Made by a program: the position numbers and the translations under genes
NCBI RefSeq assembly: GCF_044542075.1
Contig: NZ_JBITTU010000011.1
Location: 1 to 64,000 of the forward strand
Source: Leeuwenhoekiella sp044542075
GTDB lineage: Bacteria > Bacteroidota > Bacteroidia > Flavobacteriales > Flavobacteriaceae
Length of the DNA stretch: 64,000 nt
Reading direction: 5' to 3'
The notes under the pieces: generated by a model
What the model was told of the DNA's origin: nothing
The model's database searches: none
What the model saw: only the letters and a program-made list of their open reading frames with translations
Part shown: positions 24,256-33,723 of the stretch, in pieces
Numbering within the stretch: position 1 is the stretch's first letter
Layout: each line of letters opens with the position of its first letter

Positions 24256-25473
24256 TCACTTTAATACACTTTCGTAATTAAGTAATATCTCTTTATAAAA
24301 TGAAGTGTCATTAAAATTATACAACACAAATTCGCGAGCATTCTCCCCCATCTTTTTGCGTAATAAATTATTATCATATAATTCTCGTATTGCAGATGAT
24401 AAAGAATTTATCCTGTTTACGTCAAATAATAAACCACGCTCATTAGACACTAGTTCAGGTATTCCACCAAGATTTGACCCTAAAACTGGTACCTCTGCAG
24501 CAAAGCTTTGTAAAATCACGTAAGGAAAGTTTTCATGCCATACAGAGGGAACTACCGTGAATTTTGCCTTGTAAAGAATATCCTCTAGTTCATCACCCCA
24601 TTTTGCCCCTAAAAACTCAACATTAGATAAGTTTAACTGAATAGCCAGATTTTTTAAAGGCTCAAGTTCTGGCCCATTACCTATAATCTTAAAAGGTATA
24701 TCTTTGTTATCTACTAATGCCTTTAGTATTAAATCTACCCCTTTCTCCTCTATTAAACGACCAAAATATAAGCCATAATCATCCTTATTCTGCTCAATAG
24801 CGCGAGTAGATATTTTAAATGGATTCTTTAATTTTCCCCAATTAAAAGTATTATATCCCCAGAAATCCTCAGTCTTGTGAGCCATAAAATCTGAAGCAAA
24901 AAGAAATAAATCAATATTTTTTTTATAAATATCTAGAAAATTATGAATATAAGATTCCAGAGAACTGGCGATACTAAATTTTAAAGAATTATGACTGCAT
25001 TTATTAGTAATAGCTTTATAAAAAGTACCCCCTTTACAATCTTCACAGAGATGACCGTGATGAAAAAGCTTATAATTGGGACAAATATGCTTGTAATCGT
25101 TAAGAGAAACTACCAGTGGTATATTTCTCGAACTTACTGCATCAAAGACTGAAGGAGAAAGTTGTGTTATCACACCAAATGCGTGAACGATATCTGGATT
25201 AAAATCATCTAATAACCTGCCTATCGCTTTCTTTGCTTCAAAATTATAGGGTATTTTTAAGAAGGCTTTTACCTGTCCTAAAATACCTCCCGTTTTAAAG
25301 TCTGGTGCTTTAACAAAGTAATCTTTATAGGCATTGTCTAGCGTATCACTGTCTATGGTAGAAAAATAAGCAACATCGTGCCCGTGATCTTTAAGCACTC
25401 TGCCCACTTCAAGATAAAATACATCTGCACCGCCGGTATATTTATGAAATTTATGTACTAGTAATACCCGCAT
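24256..25473 (-). CDS. Family 4 glycosyltransferase
   Basis: I start at ATG 25471-25473 (405 aa, MRVLLVHKFHKYTGGADVFY), two bases after the previous stop. The longer frame to 25515 would overlap that gene. This is a GT-B protein with an N-terminal acceptor domain containing GGADVFYLEVG, and a small cysteine cluster (HICPNYKLF, then CEDCKGGTFYKAITNKC) often seen in this subgroup and possibly zinc-binding. The C-terminal donor domain has YFGRLIEEKGVDLILKAL, IIGNGPELEPLK and FPYVILQSFAAEVPVLGSN. Donor sugar is unknown. Confidence 0.9.
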   Translation of the reverse strand: MRVLLVHKFHKYTGGADVFYLEVGRVLKDHGHDVAYFSTIDSDTLDNAYKDYFVKAPDFKTGGILGQVKAFLKIPYNFEAKKAIGRLLDDFNPDIVHAFGVITQLSPSVFDAVSSRNIPLVVSLNDYKHICPNYKLFHHGHLCEDCKGGTFYKAITNKCSHNSLKFSIASSLESYIHNFLDIYKKNIDLFLFASDFMAHKTEDFWGYNTFNWGKLKNPFKISTRAIEQNKDDYGLYFGRLIEEKGVDLILKALVDNKDIPFKIIGNGPELEPLKNLAIQLNLSNVEFLGAKWGDELEDILYKAKFTVVPSVWHENFPYVILQSFAAEVPVLGSNLGGIPELVSNERGLLFDVNRINSLSSAIRELYDNNLLRKKMGENAREFVLYNFNDTSFYKEILLNYESVLK

Positions 25474-25475
25474 AA

Positions 25476-26594
25476 CTATAACTCTTTTATATACGATTTT
25501 GCTATAATATCCCAACTGTAGTTATTAACTACATATTGTTTCCTTTGTAATGCGTACTCTTCCGTCAATAAATTTGACGCTACTAAGGCAGTTAAGGAGG
25601 TCAACCACGTCTGTGTATTAAAATCTAACAAACAACCTAAATAATCTTCTTTTAAAATATCTAGTGGCCCTGCTGTTTTTGTAGATACAACCGGAATCCC
25701 ATAATATAGTGCCTCTAGCACTACCATGCCATAAATCTCATAATTTGAGGGTAAAATAAATAAGTCGCAACTTTTATAAACATGCGCTATCTCATTATTA
25801 GCTATTTGTTCTATAAATAAAACGCGGTCTTTAAGATTATAGGTACTAACAAGTTCTCTCAGTTTAAATTCATCTGGGCCTTTACCCACAATTACAAATC
25901 CCAGATTTTTATTTTTTGAATGTATGAGTTCTCTAAATACATTAATTACAAAGGTTAAATCTCTCCTAGGCTCCAGCTTACCTATGTATAAAAAAGTAGT
26001 TTCAAATTTGGTAGTAAAACTATCTAGTTGTGCTTGATCTATATATGGATTTTGTTTTTTAAAATCGAGCCCTACGGGAAGAATGGTTATATCTGTAAAG
26101 CCTTTATTTTCGAGATATTCCTTTGCTTTTGTTGTTTTAGCAAAAATCACATCTATGTTTTTTTGAAGCTTTCTTTTTAAAAACCAATCAAAAAGGGTTT
26201 GATAAATTTTCCCTAGTCCGCTATAGTTTGTATACATCCCCTGATATAGGACGGTTTTTAAGCCATGTTTTTTAGCCTGTGCCGCTATAAACGGCCCCAT
26301 AAGTTGAGAATCATCGTGTATCTGGAGAACTTGGTAATTTTGACTTAAGATGAATTTTGTTAAGCCTTGATAATACGTAACTTGCTTTAAAGCAAAACCC
26401 TTAATCGGGATTAATTTTATTCTAAAATCCTTTAAAGTAACAATGATTTTCTCGTCTGTAATATCTTTAAATGTTGAGTAGATATCAACATTATAACCCA
26501 GTTTTAAAAGACCGGTGGCCAGACCTATTTCCTGTATATTATACCCATTAGTATCTAATGGGCCGTTTGCCGTCCTAACTATAGCGAGATACAT
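25476..26594 (-). CDS. Family 4 glycosyltransferase
   Basis: A 372-aa GT-B protein. The N-terminus (MYLAIVRTANGPLDTNGYNI) gives the acceptor domain. The donor domain carries YIGKLEPRRDLTFVINVFRE, IVGKGPDEFKLRELV and ILPSNYEIYGMVVLEALYYG, with the conserved Glu of the EX7E element. It abuts the upstream gene (stop at 26595, start at 26594) and precedes the next glycosyltransferase by two bases, so the three are tightly coupled. Linkage specificity cannot be inferred. Confidence 0.9.
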   Translation of the reverse strand: MYLAIVRTANGPLDTNGYNIQEIGLATGLLKLGYNVDIYSTFKDITDEKIIVTLKDFRIKLIPIKGFALKQVTYYQGLTKFILSQNYQVLQIHDDSQLMGPFIAAQAKKHGLKTVLYQGMYTNYSGLGKIYQTLFDWFLKRKLQKNIDVIFAKTTKAKEYLENKGFTDITILPVGLDFKKQNPYIDQAQLDSFTTKFETTFLYIGKLEPRRDLTFVINVFRELIHSKNKNLGFVIVGKGPDEFKLRELVSTYNLKDRVLFIEQIANNEIAHVYKSCDLFILPSNYEIYGMVVLEALYYGIPVVSTKTAGPLDILKEDYLGCLLDFNTQTWLTSLTALVASNLLTEEYALQRKQYVVNNYSWDIIAKSYIKEL

Positions 26595-27581
26595 TTAAAT
26601 AAAATTCTCGAGTTTATTAGGAAATTTATTCCAGGTATTTTCTTCCAAATAGCTACAGACTGCTTCGCGGTTTTGAGGCTTACTAATGTCAATCTTCTCT
26701 ATTTCATCAAAAGTATCATAACAATTAACAATACCTTTTAAATCTCTAAAGTTACCGACATTTTTTCCAATTATTCGCCTATTAAAATTCAAGCTATAAA
26801 TTAAAGAACCTGATGACAAAACAGAGTCTGGACTAAATGTAAAAAGGGTACTTCGCGAACTACTAATTAAATCTTTTAATTCCTTGTCAGTAATAAATCT
26901 ATTTATAAAATGAATATTTGTATTTGTTTTACTCATAATTTTACTAGCATAGTTTTCATTTTGCCCTTGACCGCAAATCAAGATTTTTTTATCTCTAAAA
27001 AAAGAACTCTGCTCAACATACTCTAAAAACTCCAGTATTTTTTTATGAGGTCCAATTCCTCCCCAAATAATATAATCCCATTTTTCATCAATATGTGCAT
27101 GGATCTTTTGTGAATAAACGGGATGTGGTATATGACGCACTTTAAAACCAAACTTAGCTGCGTATTTTTCATTAAAAAATTCAACTCCTTCTTGACTGTG
27201 TACAATTACCACATCTGCGAATCTAGCCATTAAATCCATTACTTTTGTAACAAGATAATTCGGTCCGTAATGAGATTGCTTATTATGTAAAATCCAAACT
27301 AACTTTTTATTTAAAATCCACAAGAGTGGAAGTAAAAATATAAAGAGAATTGTTTGAATAGAACCATACCGTTTGTAGGGGATTAAATCTACCCAATTGA
27401 AAATGAATACTTCTGCCTTAAGATTAGTAAAAGCACTTATTATTCCCAACTTCACATTGCAATTTGAAACATAATCTTCATTTTCTATAAATGATTCCGT
27501 GAAATATTTTATATATAAATTTCCAGAAGTATCTTTATCAGGATTATATGTGGGATATATATAATATACTTTTTGAGACAT
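26595..27581 (-). CDS. Probable GT-B glycosyltransferase
   Basis: A 328-aa protein that is more divergent than its neighbours. VYYIYPTYNPDKDTSGNLYI starts it, and one hydrophobic stretch (IQTILFIFLLPLLWIL, about 77-92) may be a membrane-associating segment. WILHNKQSHYGPNYLV and VVIVHSQEGVEFF resemble the first Rossmann half of GT-B enzymes. DYIIWGGIGPHKKILEFLEY and ILICGQGQNENY resemble the donor half. The context between a polymerase and two GT4 genes supports a glycosyltransferase, but the usual C-terminal Glu motif is weak. Confidence 0.65.
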   Translation of the reverse strand: MSQKVYYIYPTYNPDKDTSGNLYIKYFTESFIENEDYVSNCNVKLGIISAFTNLKAEVFIFNWVDLIPYKRYGSIQTILFIFLLPLLWILNKKLVWILHNKQSHYGPNYLVTKVMDLMARFADVVIVHSQEGVEFFNEKYAAKFGFKVRHIPHPVYSQKIHAHIDEKWDYIIWGGIGPHKKILEFLEYVEQSSFFRDKKILICGQGQNENYASKIMSKTNTNIHFINRFITDKELKDLISSSRSTLFTFSPDSVLSSGSLIYSLNFNRRIIGKNVGNFRDLKGIVNCYDTFDEIEKIDISKPQNREAVCSYLEENTWNKFPNKLENFI

Positions 27582-27615
27582 TTAGATTTAGAATTAGAAA
27601 TTTTGCAATTTTAAT

Positions 27616-28866
27616 TTATAGTACCCTAGTTTTAAGGCTATATAGAATGTTTTTGTCCATTAAGATCAACCCAATGAGTATAAAAATTGCAGCACCTGCA
27701 GAGTTAAAAAACACTGGCATACCAATTGAGTTTATAAAAAGTAACAGAAAACAAACTGAGATAGATACCTGTATAAGTTTGTTATCAGCGTTCCATCGCT
27801 GAGCAAGTTTAAAAATATTATACAATAGCAGTAAATAACAGATAAAGCCAAATACCCCTAGCTCTACTAATATTGGAGGCCATTGAGTATCGTTAACATA
27901 AATCGGTTTTTTTTTTGTCAACCCATAAACATTATCTAGGTTATACATATCATAAATCGGCGAATAGGTAACTACAGAATAATGGGACCCGTAAGTTCCA
28001 AAACCAGTTCCCAAGGGAAAATGATCTCGAGAAATTCTGATTGAATTTATATAAAGTTCTGACCGCGCTGTACGATTGTCTGCTTTTTTTGCGACAAAAG
28101 TATCAACAAATTTTTGTTCAATCAATTGAGAAACACCTCCTAAGCTAACTAAAACAACTAAAAATAATGACAACACCATAATATTTTTAAAGCTGAATAT
28201 TTTAACATTACTACTGTATATAAAAACTAGTAAAACTCCTGTAAACGCAAAAACTTTAACCCTAAAGGATATGATAAGTAGGGTAAATACTAAAAGAGAA
28301 ATAAATTTGGGTTGTTTTTTCAAAAAATTCAGATAGAAAAAGACAAGTCCTAAAAAAGAAATTACAATACCATAGCTAGCTTTAGGATTAAAGTAACTAG
28401 TTAGCTGAGGTAAGGGACCTAAAAATTCTATACTACCCCTAAAAATTACAATTTGACCTAAAAGCCCTAGAATAATAAGCAATAAACTGAAGTGAAAATG
28501 ATTTTTTAAACACCTATAAAGTTTAAGCCGATTTAAATGATTATTATTCAGAAATAGAATAAAAAAAAGAAAAGGAATATAACTTTTAACATAAACAAGC
28601 GCTCCTAATAGCGATATTTTAATAGGTTGATACTCAAAATAAAACGAACTTAAAAACCCTATAAATAAAATACTACATAGTAGGCCTAATATTCTAAGAA
28701 GAAATTTATTCTTTAAAATAATATTTATATAGACAAGAATATAGGGTAAAAGCAAAAGAGATATAAACTCATCTAAAATCTTAATACTTTCAGGTAAGAA
28801 TGATATTAAACTATCATAATAAATTCCAAAAAAAAACAATAAAAAAACTACTAATTTTTCCTTCAA
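27616..28866 (-). CDS. Wzy-like O-antigen/capsule polymerase
   Basis: A 416-aa protein with about ten membrane helices. A large hydrophilic loop in the C-terminal half contains the segment DHFPLGTGFGTYGSHY, the pattern seen in Wzy_C/O-antigen ligase-type proteins, where such loops carry functional residues. It would polymerise flipped repeat units in the periplasm. It is the only polymerase candidate in the window and fits a Wzx/Wzy pathway with Wzc as chain-length regulator. Like most Wzy proteins it has little primary-sequence identity to characterised ones. Confidence 0.8.
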   Translation of the reverse strand: MKEKLVVFLLFFFGIYYDSLISFLPESIKILDEFISLLLLPYILVYINIILKNKFLLRILGLLCSILFIGFLSSFYFEYQPIKISLLGALVYVKSYIPFLFFILFLNNNHLNRLKLYRCLKNHFHFSLLLIILGLLGQIVIFRGSIEFLGPLPQLTSYFNPKASYGIVISFLGLVFFYLNFLKKQPKFISLLVFTLLIISFRVKVFAFTGVLLVFIYSSNVKIFSFKNIMVLSLFLVVLVSLGGVSQLIEQKFVDTFVAKKADNRTARSELYINSIRISRDHFPLGTGFGTYGSHYSVVTYSPIYDMYNLDNVYGLTKKKPIYVNDTQWPPILVELGVFGFICYLLLLYNIFKLAQRWNADNKLIQVSISVCFLLLFINSIGMPVFFNSAGAAIFILIGLILMDKNILYSLKTRVL

Positions 28867-28922
28867 TTTACAATTGGGATATAAAGACTAGAAAATTGTG
28901 GGTTCAATATTACATTCAAACT

Positions 28923-29849
28923 TTAACGCTTCTTGAACTTTAAATACAAAACTCCTAAGGGTTTAAGTGATGAGGAACTAGTAATACTAAAAAAATTCCT
29001 CATAAATTTTAACAACTCTTTTTTTTCAATAACATTCGTATACAAACTCAAGCTAGTAATAAACCAAGTGGTTAAATAAGGATATATCTTCCAAAATCCA
29101 ATAATATTATTTTTAAAAAAAACCGTTTTCAACCATCTACTAAAATCAAGATTAGCCTGAATTTTTTTGTTAATTAAAACTAAATCAGTATGATTTGGTG
29201 AAATATTAAAAGTACTTGACCTCCAGCGCACAAAAGGTCCTGAAATTGTTTTTATTCCTCTCTTAGATGCTAACTTTAACCAAGTGGCAACATCACTATT
29301 CCATGCTAAATCAAACTCTTCAAATCTCTTTTGTTCTTCAAAAAAAGATCTCCTAAATATATATTCAACAACATATGCAGATATATTTCCTCGAAGTTTT
29401 TTCTTTAAAAAATCAAATGAGCTTAATATTTGAGGAAGTTTTTCAACGTATAAAGTTTGATTAGCCTCATCTACGACCTTCACATTAAAACGAAATAGAT
29501 CAAATGAATTACGATTTATACTTAATTCTTTATAAAAAGTATCGACACAATGCGCGTCTATTACGTCATCATCTGAAAATAACCAAAGCCACTCTTCGTT
29601 TTTCGTTAAATCAATACAACGCTCCCATTGATGAACCAAACTTTTTGAACCGAGATTTGAAGTAAATCTAAAATAAGTAATATTTAATACCTCCCTAAAT
29701 TCATCCACTATTGTTTCAATTGAATCTGGGCTACAATCATCCCCTATATAAACGTTAAATTGTTTATTTGTTTGTTTTGCCAGAGAATTTAAGGCTTCTT
29801 TTAAAAATACTGCTTTATATACGGGAAGTACTATAGCCAGTTCACACAT
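28923..29849 (-). CDS. Family 2 glycosyltransferase
   Basis: A 308-aa GT-A enzyme: ELAIVLPVYKAVFLKEALNS at the N-terminus, VYIGDDCSPDSIETIVDEF, and LWLFSDDDVIDAHCVDTFYK with the metal-binding DxD. The C-terminal third is aromatic and basic, suggesting membrane association. It is the first gene after a 524-base AT-rich gap, so it may head its own transcript, or it may be reached by UpxY-assisted read-through from the rml genes. Confidence 0.88.
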   Translation of the reverse strand: MCELAIVLPVYKAVFLKEALNSLAKQTNKQFNVYIGDDCSPDSIETIVDEFREVLNITYFRFTSNLGSKSLVHQWERCIDLTKNEEWLWLFSDDDVIDAHCVDTFYKELSINRNSFDLFRFNVKVVDEANQTLYVEKLPQILSSFDFLKKKLRGNISAYVVEYIFRRSFFEEQKRFEEFDLAWNSDVATWLKLASKRGIKTISGPFVRWRSSTFNISPNHTDLVLINKKIQANLDFSRWLKTVFFKNNIIGFWKIYPYLTTWFITSLSLYTNVIEKKELLKFMRNFFSITSSSSLKPLGVLYLKFKKR

Positions 29850-30340
29850 AAATACTTAAGAAATTTAATTGGTTATAGCTTGAATATTCTTATAATTGAA
29901 ACAAACACATAGTTAATTATTTTAAAGAAGTAGGTGAATGCCAATAATAAATACTTTCAAAAAAAATAACCACTATTTTTAAAGACTATCACATATTAAG
30001 TTATTTATAGCTTTATTAATGATAATGCTTTATCTAAACGATAATCTATATTTTAAAACATTGATAATTATAAATGAGAACACAGTATTATCAGAATTAT
30101 ATAATTTTCGTAAACATCATCTGTTTTTTTTAATCTAAATCCCGGTTAGAAAATATATATTCATTAACACTTTAAAATAATTAACATTAGTAATTTTAAT
30201 AAAGATCAATAAAAAGTTTTTTACTGAAACAAAGATTTAAAGTAAAAAGGGAAGATATAATTTAAGTGATGATTTGGTTTTTATTTTTTAGTAAAAAAAC
30301 TTGTAAATAATTGGTCTCAATACTAATTATATTAAAATTT
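29850..30340. other. AT-rich gap inside the capsule locus
   Basis: About 490 bases of very AT-rich DNA with no coding frame worth reporting, between rmlB and the glycosyltransferase block. It would be the untranslated leader of a transcript starting at the promoter-like boxes at 30341-30373. It also marks the boundary between common sugar genes (rml, ugd) and strain-specific assembly genes. I see no strong hairpin in it. Confidence 0.5.
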
Positions 30341-30373
30341 CAAAATTAATTGGTTGGTAAATAAGAAAACAAA
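30341..30373 (-). promoter_or_regulatory. Possible promoter for the glycosyltransferase block
   Basis: Read on the minus strand, TTTG (30370-30373) is followed after 21 bases by TAATTTTG (30341-30348), which fits the Bacteroidota -33/-7 pattern. It touches the rmlB stop codon. The AT-richness of the region makes chance matches likely. Confidence 0.35.
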
Positions 30374-31384
30374 TTAGTTATATTTCTTTAAATACCACTC
30401 TATAGTTTTTTTAATTCCTGTTTCAAAATTTTCATCAGCATTCCAACCTAATTCTTTTTCAATTTTTGAAGCATCTATTGCATACCTTCGGTCATGCCCA
30501 GCTCGATCTTCAACGAAGATAATCTGTTCATTATAAGAACCCGAATCTTTAGGATTTAGTACATCAAGAAGTTCACAAATTGTTTTAGCTATATAATTGT
30601 TATTGCGTTCATTTTTTCCACCTATATTATAAACCTCTCCAGATTTACCATTTTTATATGCTAGTTCAATACCCGTGCAGTGATCTAAAACATATAACCA
30701 ATCTCTTATATTTTTACCATCACCATATATAGGAATATTTTCCCCATTTAAAGCTTTTCTAATAACTGTAGGTATAAGTTTTTCATCGTGCTGTTTAGGA
30801 CCATAATTGTTAGAACAATTTGTTATAACCGTATTCATACCATAGGTATGATGATAGCTACGAACAATCATGTCTGAACCCGCTTTACTTGCGCTATATG
30901 GAGAATTTGGAGCATATGGAGTTTCTTCAGTAAAAAGACCGGTCTCTCCTAGTGTGCCATAAACCTCATCTGTACTTACATGATGAAATCTACAGTTGGT
31001 GAAATCGCTTTTGTATTGAAATGGTTTGTCCATCCATTTTTTAAAAGCAACATCAATTAATATAAAAGTTCCATTAACATTGGTTTCAATGAATACTCCT
31101 GGATTTTTAATACTATTATCAACGTGCGATTCTGCAGCAAAATGTATTACTCCCTCAATATTGTGTTCATCAAATATATGCTCTACGACCTTACGATCGC
31201 GTATATCTCCCTTTATGAAAGTATAACGATCATGATTTTTTATCTCATCAAGATTCGCTAAATCCCCAGCATAAGTTAATAAATCAAGATTAATCAAATT
31301 AACGTCAGGATTGTTTTTAAGGAAATAGGGAACAAAATTTGAGCCTATAAAGCCGGCTCCGCCGGTAATTAGAATATTTTTCAT
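30374..31384 (-). CDS. rmlB: dTDP-glucose 4,6-dehydratase
   Basis: A 336-aa enzyme with TGGAGFIGSNFVPYF for NAD binding, HFAAESHVDNSI, HVSTDEVYGTLGETG with the catalytic Asp-Glu pair, and SPYSASKAGSDMIVR (YxxxK). TNCSNNYGPKQHDEKLIPTV is an RmlB signature. It converts dTDP-glucose to dTDP-4-keto-6-deoxyglucose. In this locus that product can feed RmlC/D, the 2,3-dehydratase and the aminotransferase. It is last in the rmlACDB order and shares one base with rmlD. Confidence 0.96.
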   Translation of the reverse strand: MKNILITGGAGFIGSNFVPYFLKNNPDVNLINLDLLTYAGDLANLDEIKNHDRYTFIKGDIRDRKVVEHIFDEHNIEGVIHFAAESHVDNSIKNPGVFIETNVNGTFILIDVAFKKWMDKPFQYKSDFTNCRFHHVSTDEVYGTLGETGLFTEETPYAPNSPYSASKAGSDMIVRSYHHTYGMNTVITNCSNNYGPKQHDEKLIPTVIRKALNGENIPIYGDGKNIRDWLYVLDHCTGIELAYKNGKSGEVYNIGGKNERNNNYIAKTICELLDVLNPKDSGSYNEQIIFVEDRAGHDRRYAIDASKIEKELGWNADENFETGIKKTIEWYLKKYN

Positions 31385-32247
31385 TATTTATTATTTAAAA
31401 GTACTAAGCATTTTTTCAAACTATCTTTCCAGTAAGGGATTTCAGTATTAAAGTCAACCTTTAAACTGTCTTTACTCATCAAAGAGTAATGAGGTCTTTT
31501 TGCTGTTGTAGGGTAAGATGATGTTGGTATAGGATTAACAGTGCAGTTTAAACCAGATAATTCTAAAGTTTCTTTAGCTAAGTCATACCAAGAGCATACA
31601 CCCTCATTTGTATAATGATATACTTTCACATCATCTCCTTCATAACTAATACCACTTTCTAATATAAATTGAGCTAAATCTCTAGCATATGTAGGAGATC
31701 CCACCTGATCATAAATGACGTTTAAATTTTCTTTTTCACTTCCTAATTTTAACATCGTCTTTACAAAGTTATTTCCGAACGACGAATAAACCCAAGAGGT
31801 TCTTATGATTATTGAGCCCTTAGGATTTATAGTTGACATAGCCTGCTCACCAGCAAGCTTTGTAGACCCATAAAAATTTACAGGACTCGTTAAATCATCA
31901 GGAAAGTAAGGCTTATGACCTTCCCCATCAAAAACATAATCTGTAGAAATATGTATAAGTTTACAATTATACTTTTTGCTTAATAAAGCGAGTGATTTTA
32001 CAGAAAAATGGTTAATTAACTCTGCTTGCTCTTTCTCATTTTCAGACTTATCAACCGCAGTAAATGCCGCACAATTTATAATGCAATCAATTTTATTTTC
32101 AATTATAAAATTTTCAACTTTAGAAGCATTGGTAATGTCAAGCTCTTTTGAATTAGTGAAATAAAAATCATTTGTATTAAACTCACGTGACAATGTATTT
32201 AATTCAGAGCCAAGTTGACCTGCACTTCCAGTTATCAAAATTTTCAT
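31384..32247 (-). CDS. rmlD: dTDP-4-dehydrorhamnose reductase
   Basis: A 287-aa SDR enzyme: ILITGSAGQLGSELNTLS, INCAAFTAVDKSENE, HISTDYVFDGEGHKPY and the catalytic NFYGSTKLAGEQAM (YxxxK). It reduces dTDP-4-keto-L-rhamnose to dTDP-L-rhamnose with NAD(P)H. It overlaps rmlC by four bases and rmlB by one, so the rml genes are translationally coupled. Confidence 0.95.
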   Translation of the reverse strand: MKILITGSAGQLGSELNTLSREFNTNDFYFTNSKELDITNASKVENFIIENKIDCIINCAAFTAVDKSENEKEQAELINHFSVKSLALLSKKYNCKLIHISTDYVFDGEGHKPYFPDDLTSPVNFYGSTKLAGEQAMSTINPKGSIIIRTSWVYSSFGNNFVKTMLKLGSEKENLNVIYDQVGSPTYARDLAQFILESGISYEGDDVKVYHYTNEGVCSWYDLAKETLELSGLNCTVNPIPTSSYPTTAKRPHYSLMSKDSLKVDFNTEIPYWKDSLKKCLVLLNNK

Positions 32248-32819
32248 TTACTATAAAGTTTTTGGTCAAAATCAAAATACTTAGCATTTGAAAAAGAGGG
32301 TTGATTTTTATCTTTTTCTGAAAGCATCATTTCTTCTAACTTTATTCTCCAATCTATTTTGAGCTCAGGATCATCAAAGGCCAAGCCCGTATCAAACTCT
32401 GGAGCATAATAATTATCGCACTTATAGAAAAAAGTTGCACTTTCAGACAATACTACAAACCCGTGAGCAAAACCTCTAGGTATAAATAATTGATGTTTAT
32501 TTTCCGAGCTTAATTCAACGGCAACGCTTTCTCCAAATGTTGGTGAACCTTTACGCATATCAACTGCAACATCTAAAACTTTACCAACTAATACTCGCAC
32601 GAGTTTGGTTTGGGCAAATGGCGGTAGTTGATAATGCAATCCTCGAAGCACCCCAAATGAAGAACTTGACTCATTGTCTTGACAAAAATCGACAGAATAA
32701 CCTAAAAATTCAGATAAATGATCTCCTCGGAATGATTCCATGAAATAGCCTCTCGGATCACCATAAATATCAGGTTTACATATAACTACATCTGGTATGG
32801 CTGTTCTTTCAAAATTCAT
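32244..32819 (-). CDS. rmlC: dTDP-4-dehydrorhamnose 3,5-epimerase
   Basis: A 191-aa cupin-fold enzyme. DPRGYFMESFRGDHLSEF, NESSSSFGVLRGLHYQLPP with the catalytic-type His, and LFIPRGFAHGFVVLSESATF are classic RmlC landmarks. It epimerises C3 and C5 of dTDP-4-keto-6-deoxyglucose. Length is as expected. It is seven bases downstream of rmlA. Confidence 0.95.
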   Translation of the reverse strand: MNFERTAIPDVVICKPDIYGDPRGYFMESFRGDHLSEFLGYSVDFCQDNESSSSFGVLRGLHYQLPPFAQTKLVRVLVGKVLDVAVDMRKGSPTFGESVAVELSSENKHQLFIPRGFAHGFVVLSESATFFYKCDNYYAPEFDTGLAFDDPELKIDWRIKLEEMMLSEKDKNQPSFSNAKYFDFDQKLYSK

Positions 32820-32825
32820 ATTTTA

Positions 32826-33701
32826 TTATTTTTGAGCTCTTTTTATAAGATATTGACCATACCCATTTTTCTTTAAAGGTTCTGCTAAGGACAATAAATT
32901 TTCTCTAGTTATATAGCCCATCTCATACGCTATCTCTTCTAAACAAGCAACTTTAAGGCCCTGCCTTTTTTCAATAGTATGTATAAAATTTGAAGCTTCA
33001 AGCATAGATTCATGCGTTCCTGTATCTAACCAAGCATAACCCCTGCCCATTAAGACCACTTTAAGATTATCTTCTTTAAGATATTCTTCGTTTAAGGTTG
33101 TGATTTCTAACTCACCACGATCGCTAGGTTTAATTTCCTTTGCCTTTTGTACGACATTGTTAGGGTAAAAATAAAGACCTACAACTGCATAATTACTTTT
33201 TGGTTCTTTAGGCTTCTCTTCAAGACTTAAAACATTACCCTCTTTATCAAATTCTGCAACACCGTAACGCTCTGGATCTGTCACATAGTAACCAAAAACG
33301 GTAGCACTCTTTTTTGATGTAACATTTAAAACAGATTCCTTAAGTAAATTTGTAAATCCGTGTCCATAAAATATATTATCCCCTAGAACAAGACAAACAT
33401 CATCATCTCCTATAAAGTCTTCCCCTAGTATAAATGCCTGAGCTAAACCATCAGGACTAGGCTGTACTACATATTCAAAATGCATACCTATATCAGAACC
33501 ATCACCTAAAAGCTTTTCAAAGTTAGGCAAGTCTACAGGTGTAGATATTATTAGAATCTCACGTATACCGGCTAACATTAGAACTGAAAGTGGATAATAA
33601 ACCATTGGTTTATCATATACATTTAATAATTGCTTAGAAACCCCTTTAGTTATAGGGTAAAGACGAGTTCCTGACCCACCTGCAAGAATAATTCCTTTCA
33701 T
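32826..33701 (-). CDS. rmlA: Glucose-1-phosphate thymidylyltransferase
   Basis: A 291-aa nucleotidyltransferase: GIILAGGSGTRLYPITKGVS binds the nucleotide, KQLLNVYDKPMVYYPLSVLM the sugar phosphate, and LVLGDNIFYGHGF is the metal site. ERYGVAEFDKEG and YAWLDTGTHESMLEAS are also family hallmarks. It makes dTDP-glucose, the entry point for all dTDP-sugars of the locus. Confidence 0.96.
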   Translation of the reverse strand: MKGIILAGGSGTRLYPITKGVSKQLLNVYDKPMVYYPLSVLMLAGIREILIISTPVDLPNFEKLLGDGSDIGMHFEYVVQPSPDGLAQAFILGEDFIGDDDVCLVLGDNIFYGHGFTNLLKESVLNVTSKKSATVFGYYVTDPERYGVAEFDKEGNVLSLEEKPKEPKSNYAVVGLYFYPNNVVQKAKEIKPSDRGELEITTLNEEYLKEDNLKVVLMGRGYAWLDTGTHESMLEASNFIHTIEKRQGLKVACLEEIAYEMGYITRENLLSLAEPLKKNGYGQYLIKRAQK

Positions 33702-33723
33702 AGTTTGTGTTGTTTATTTTTAG

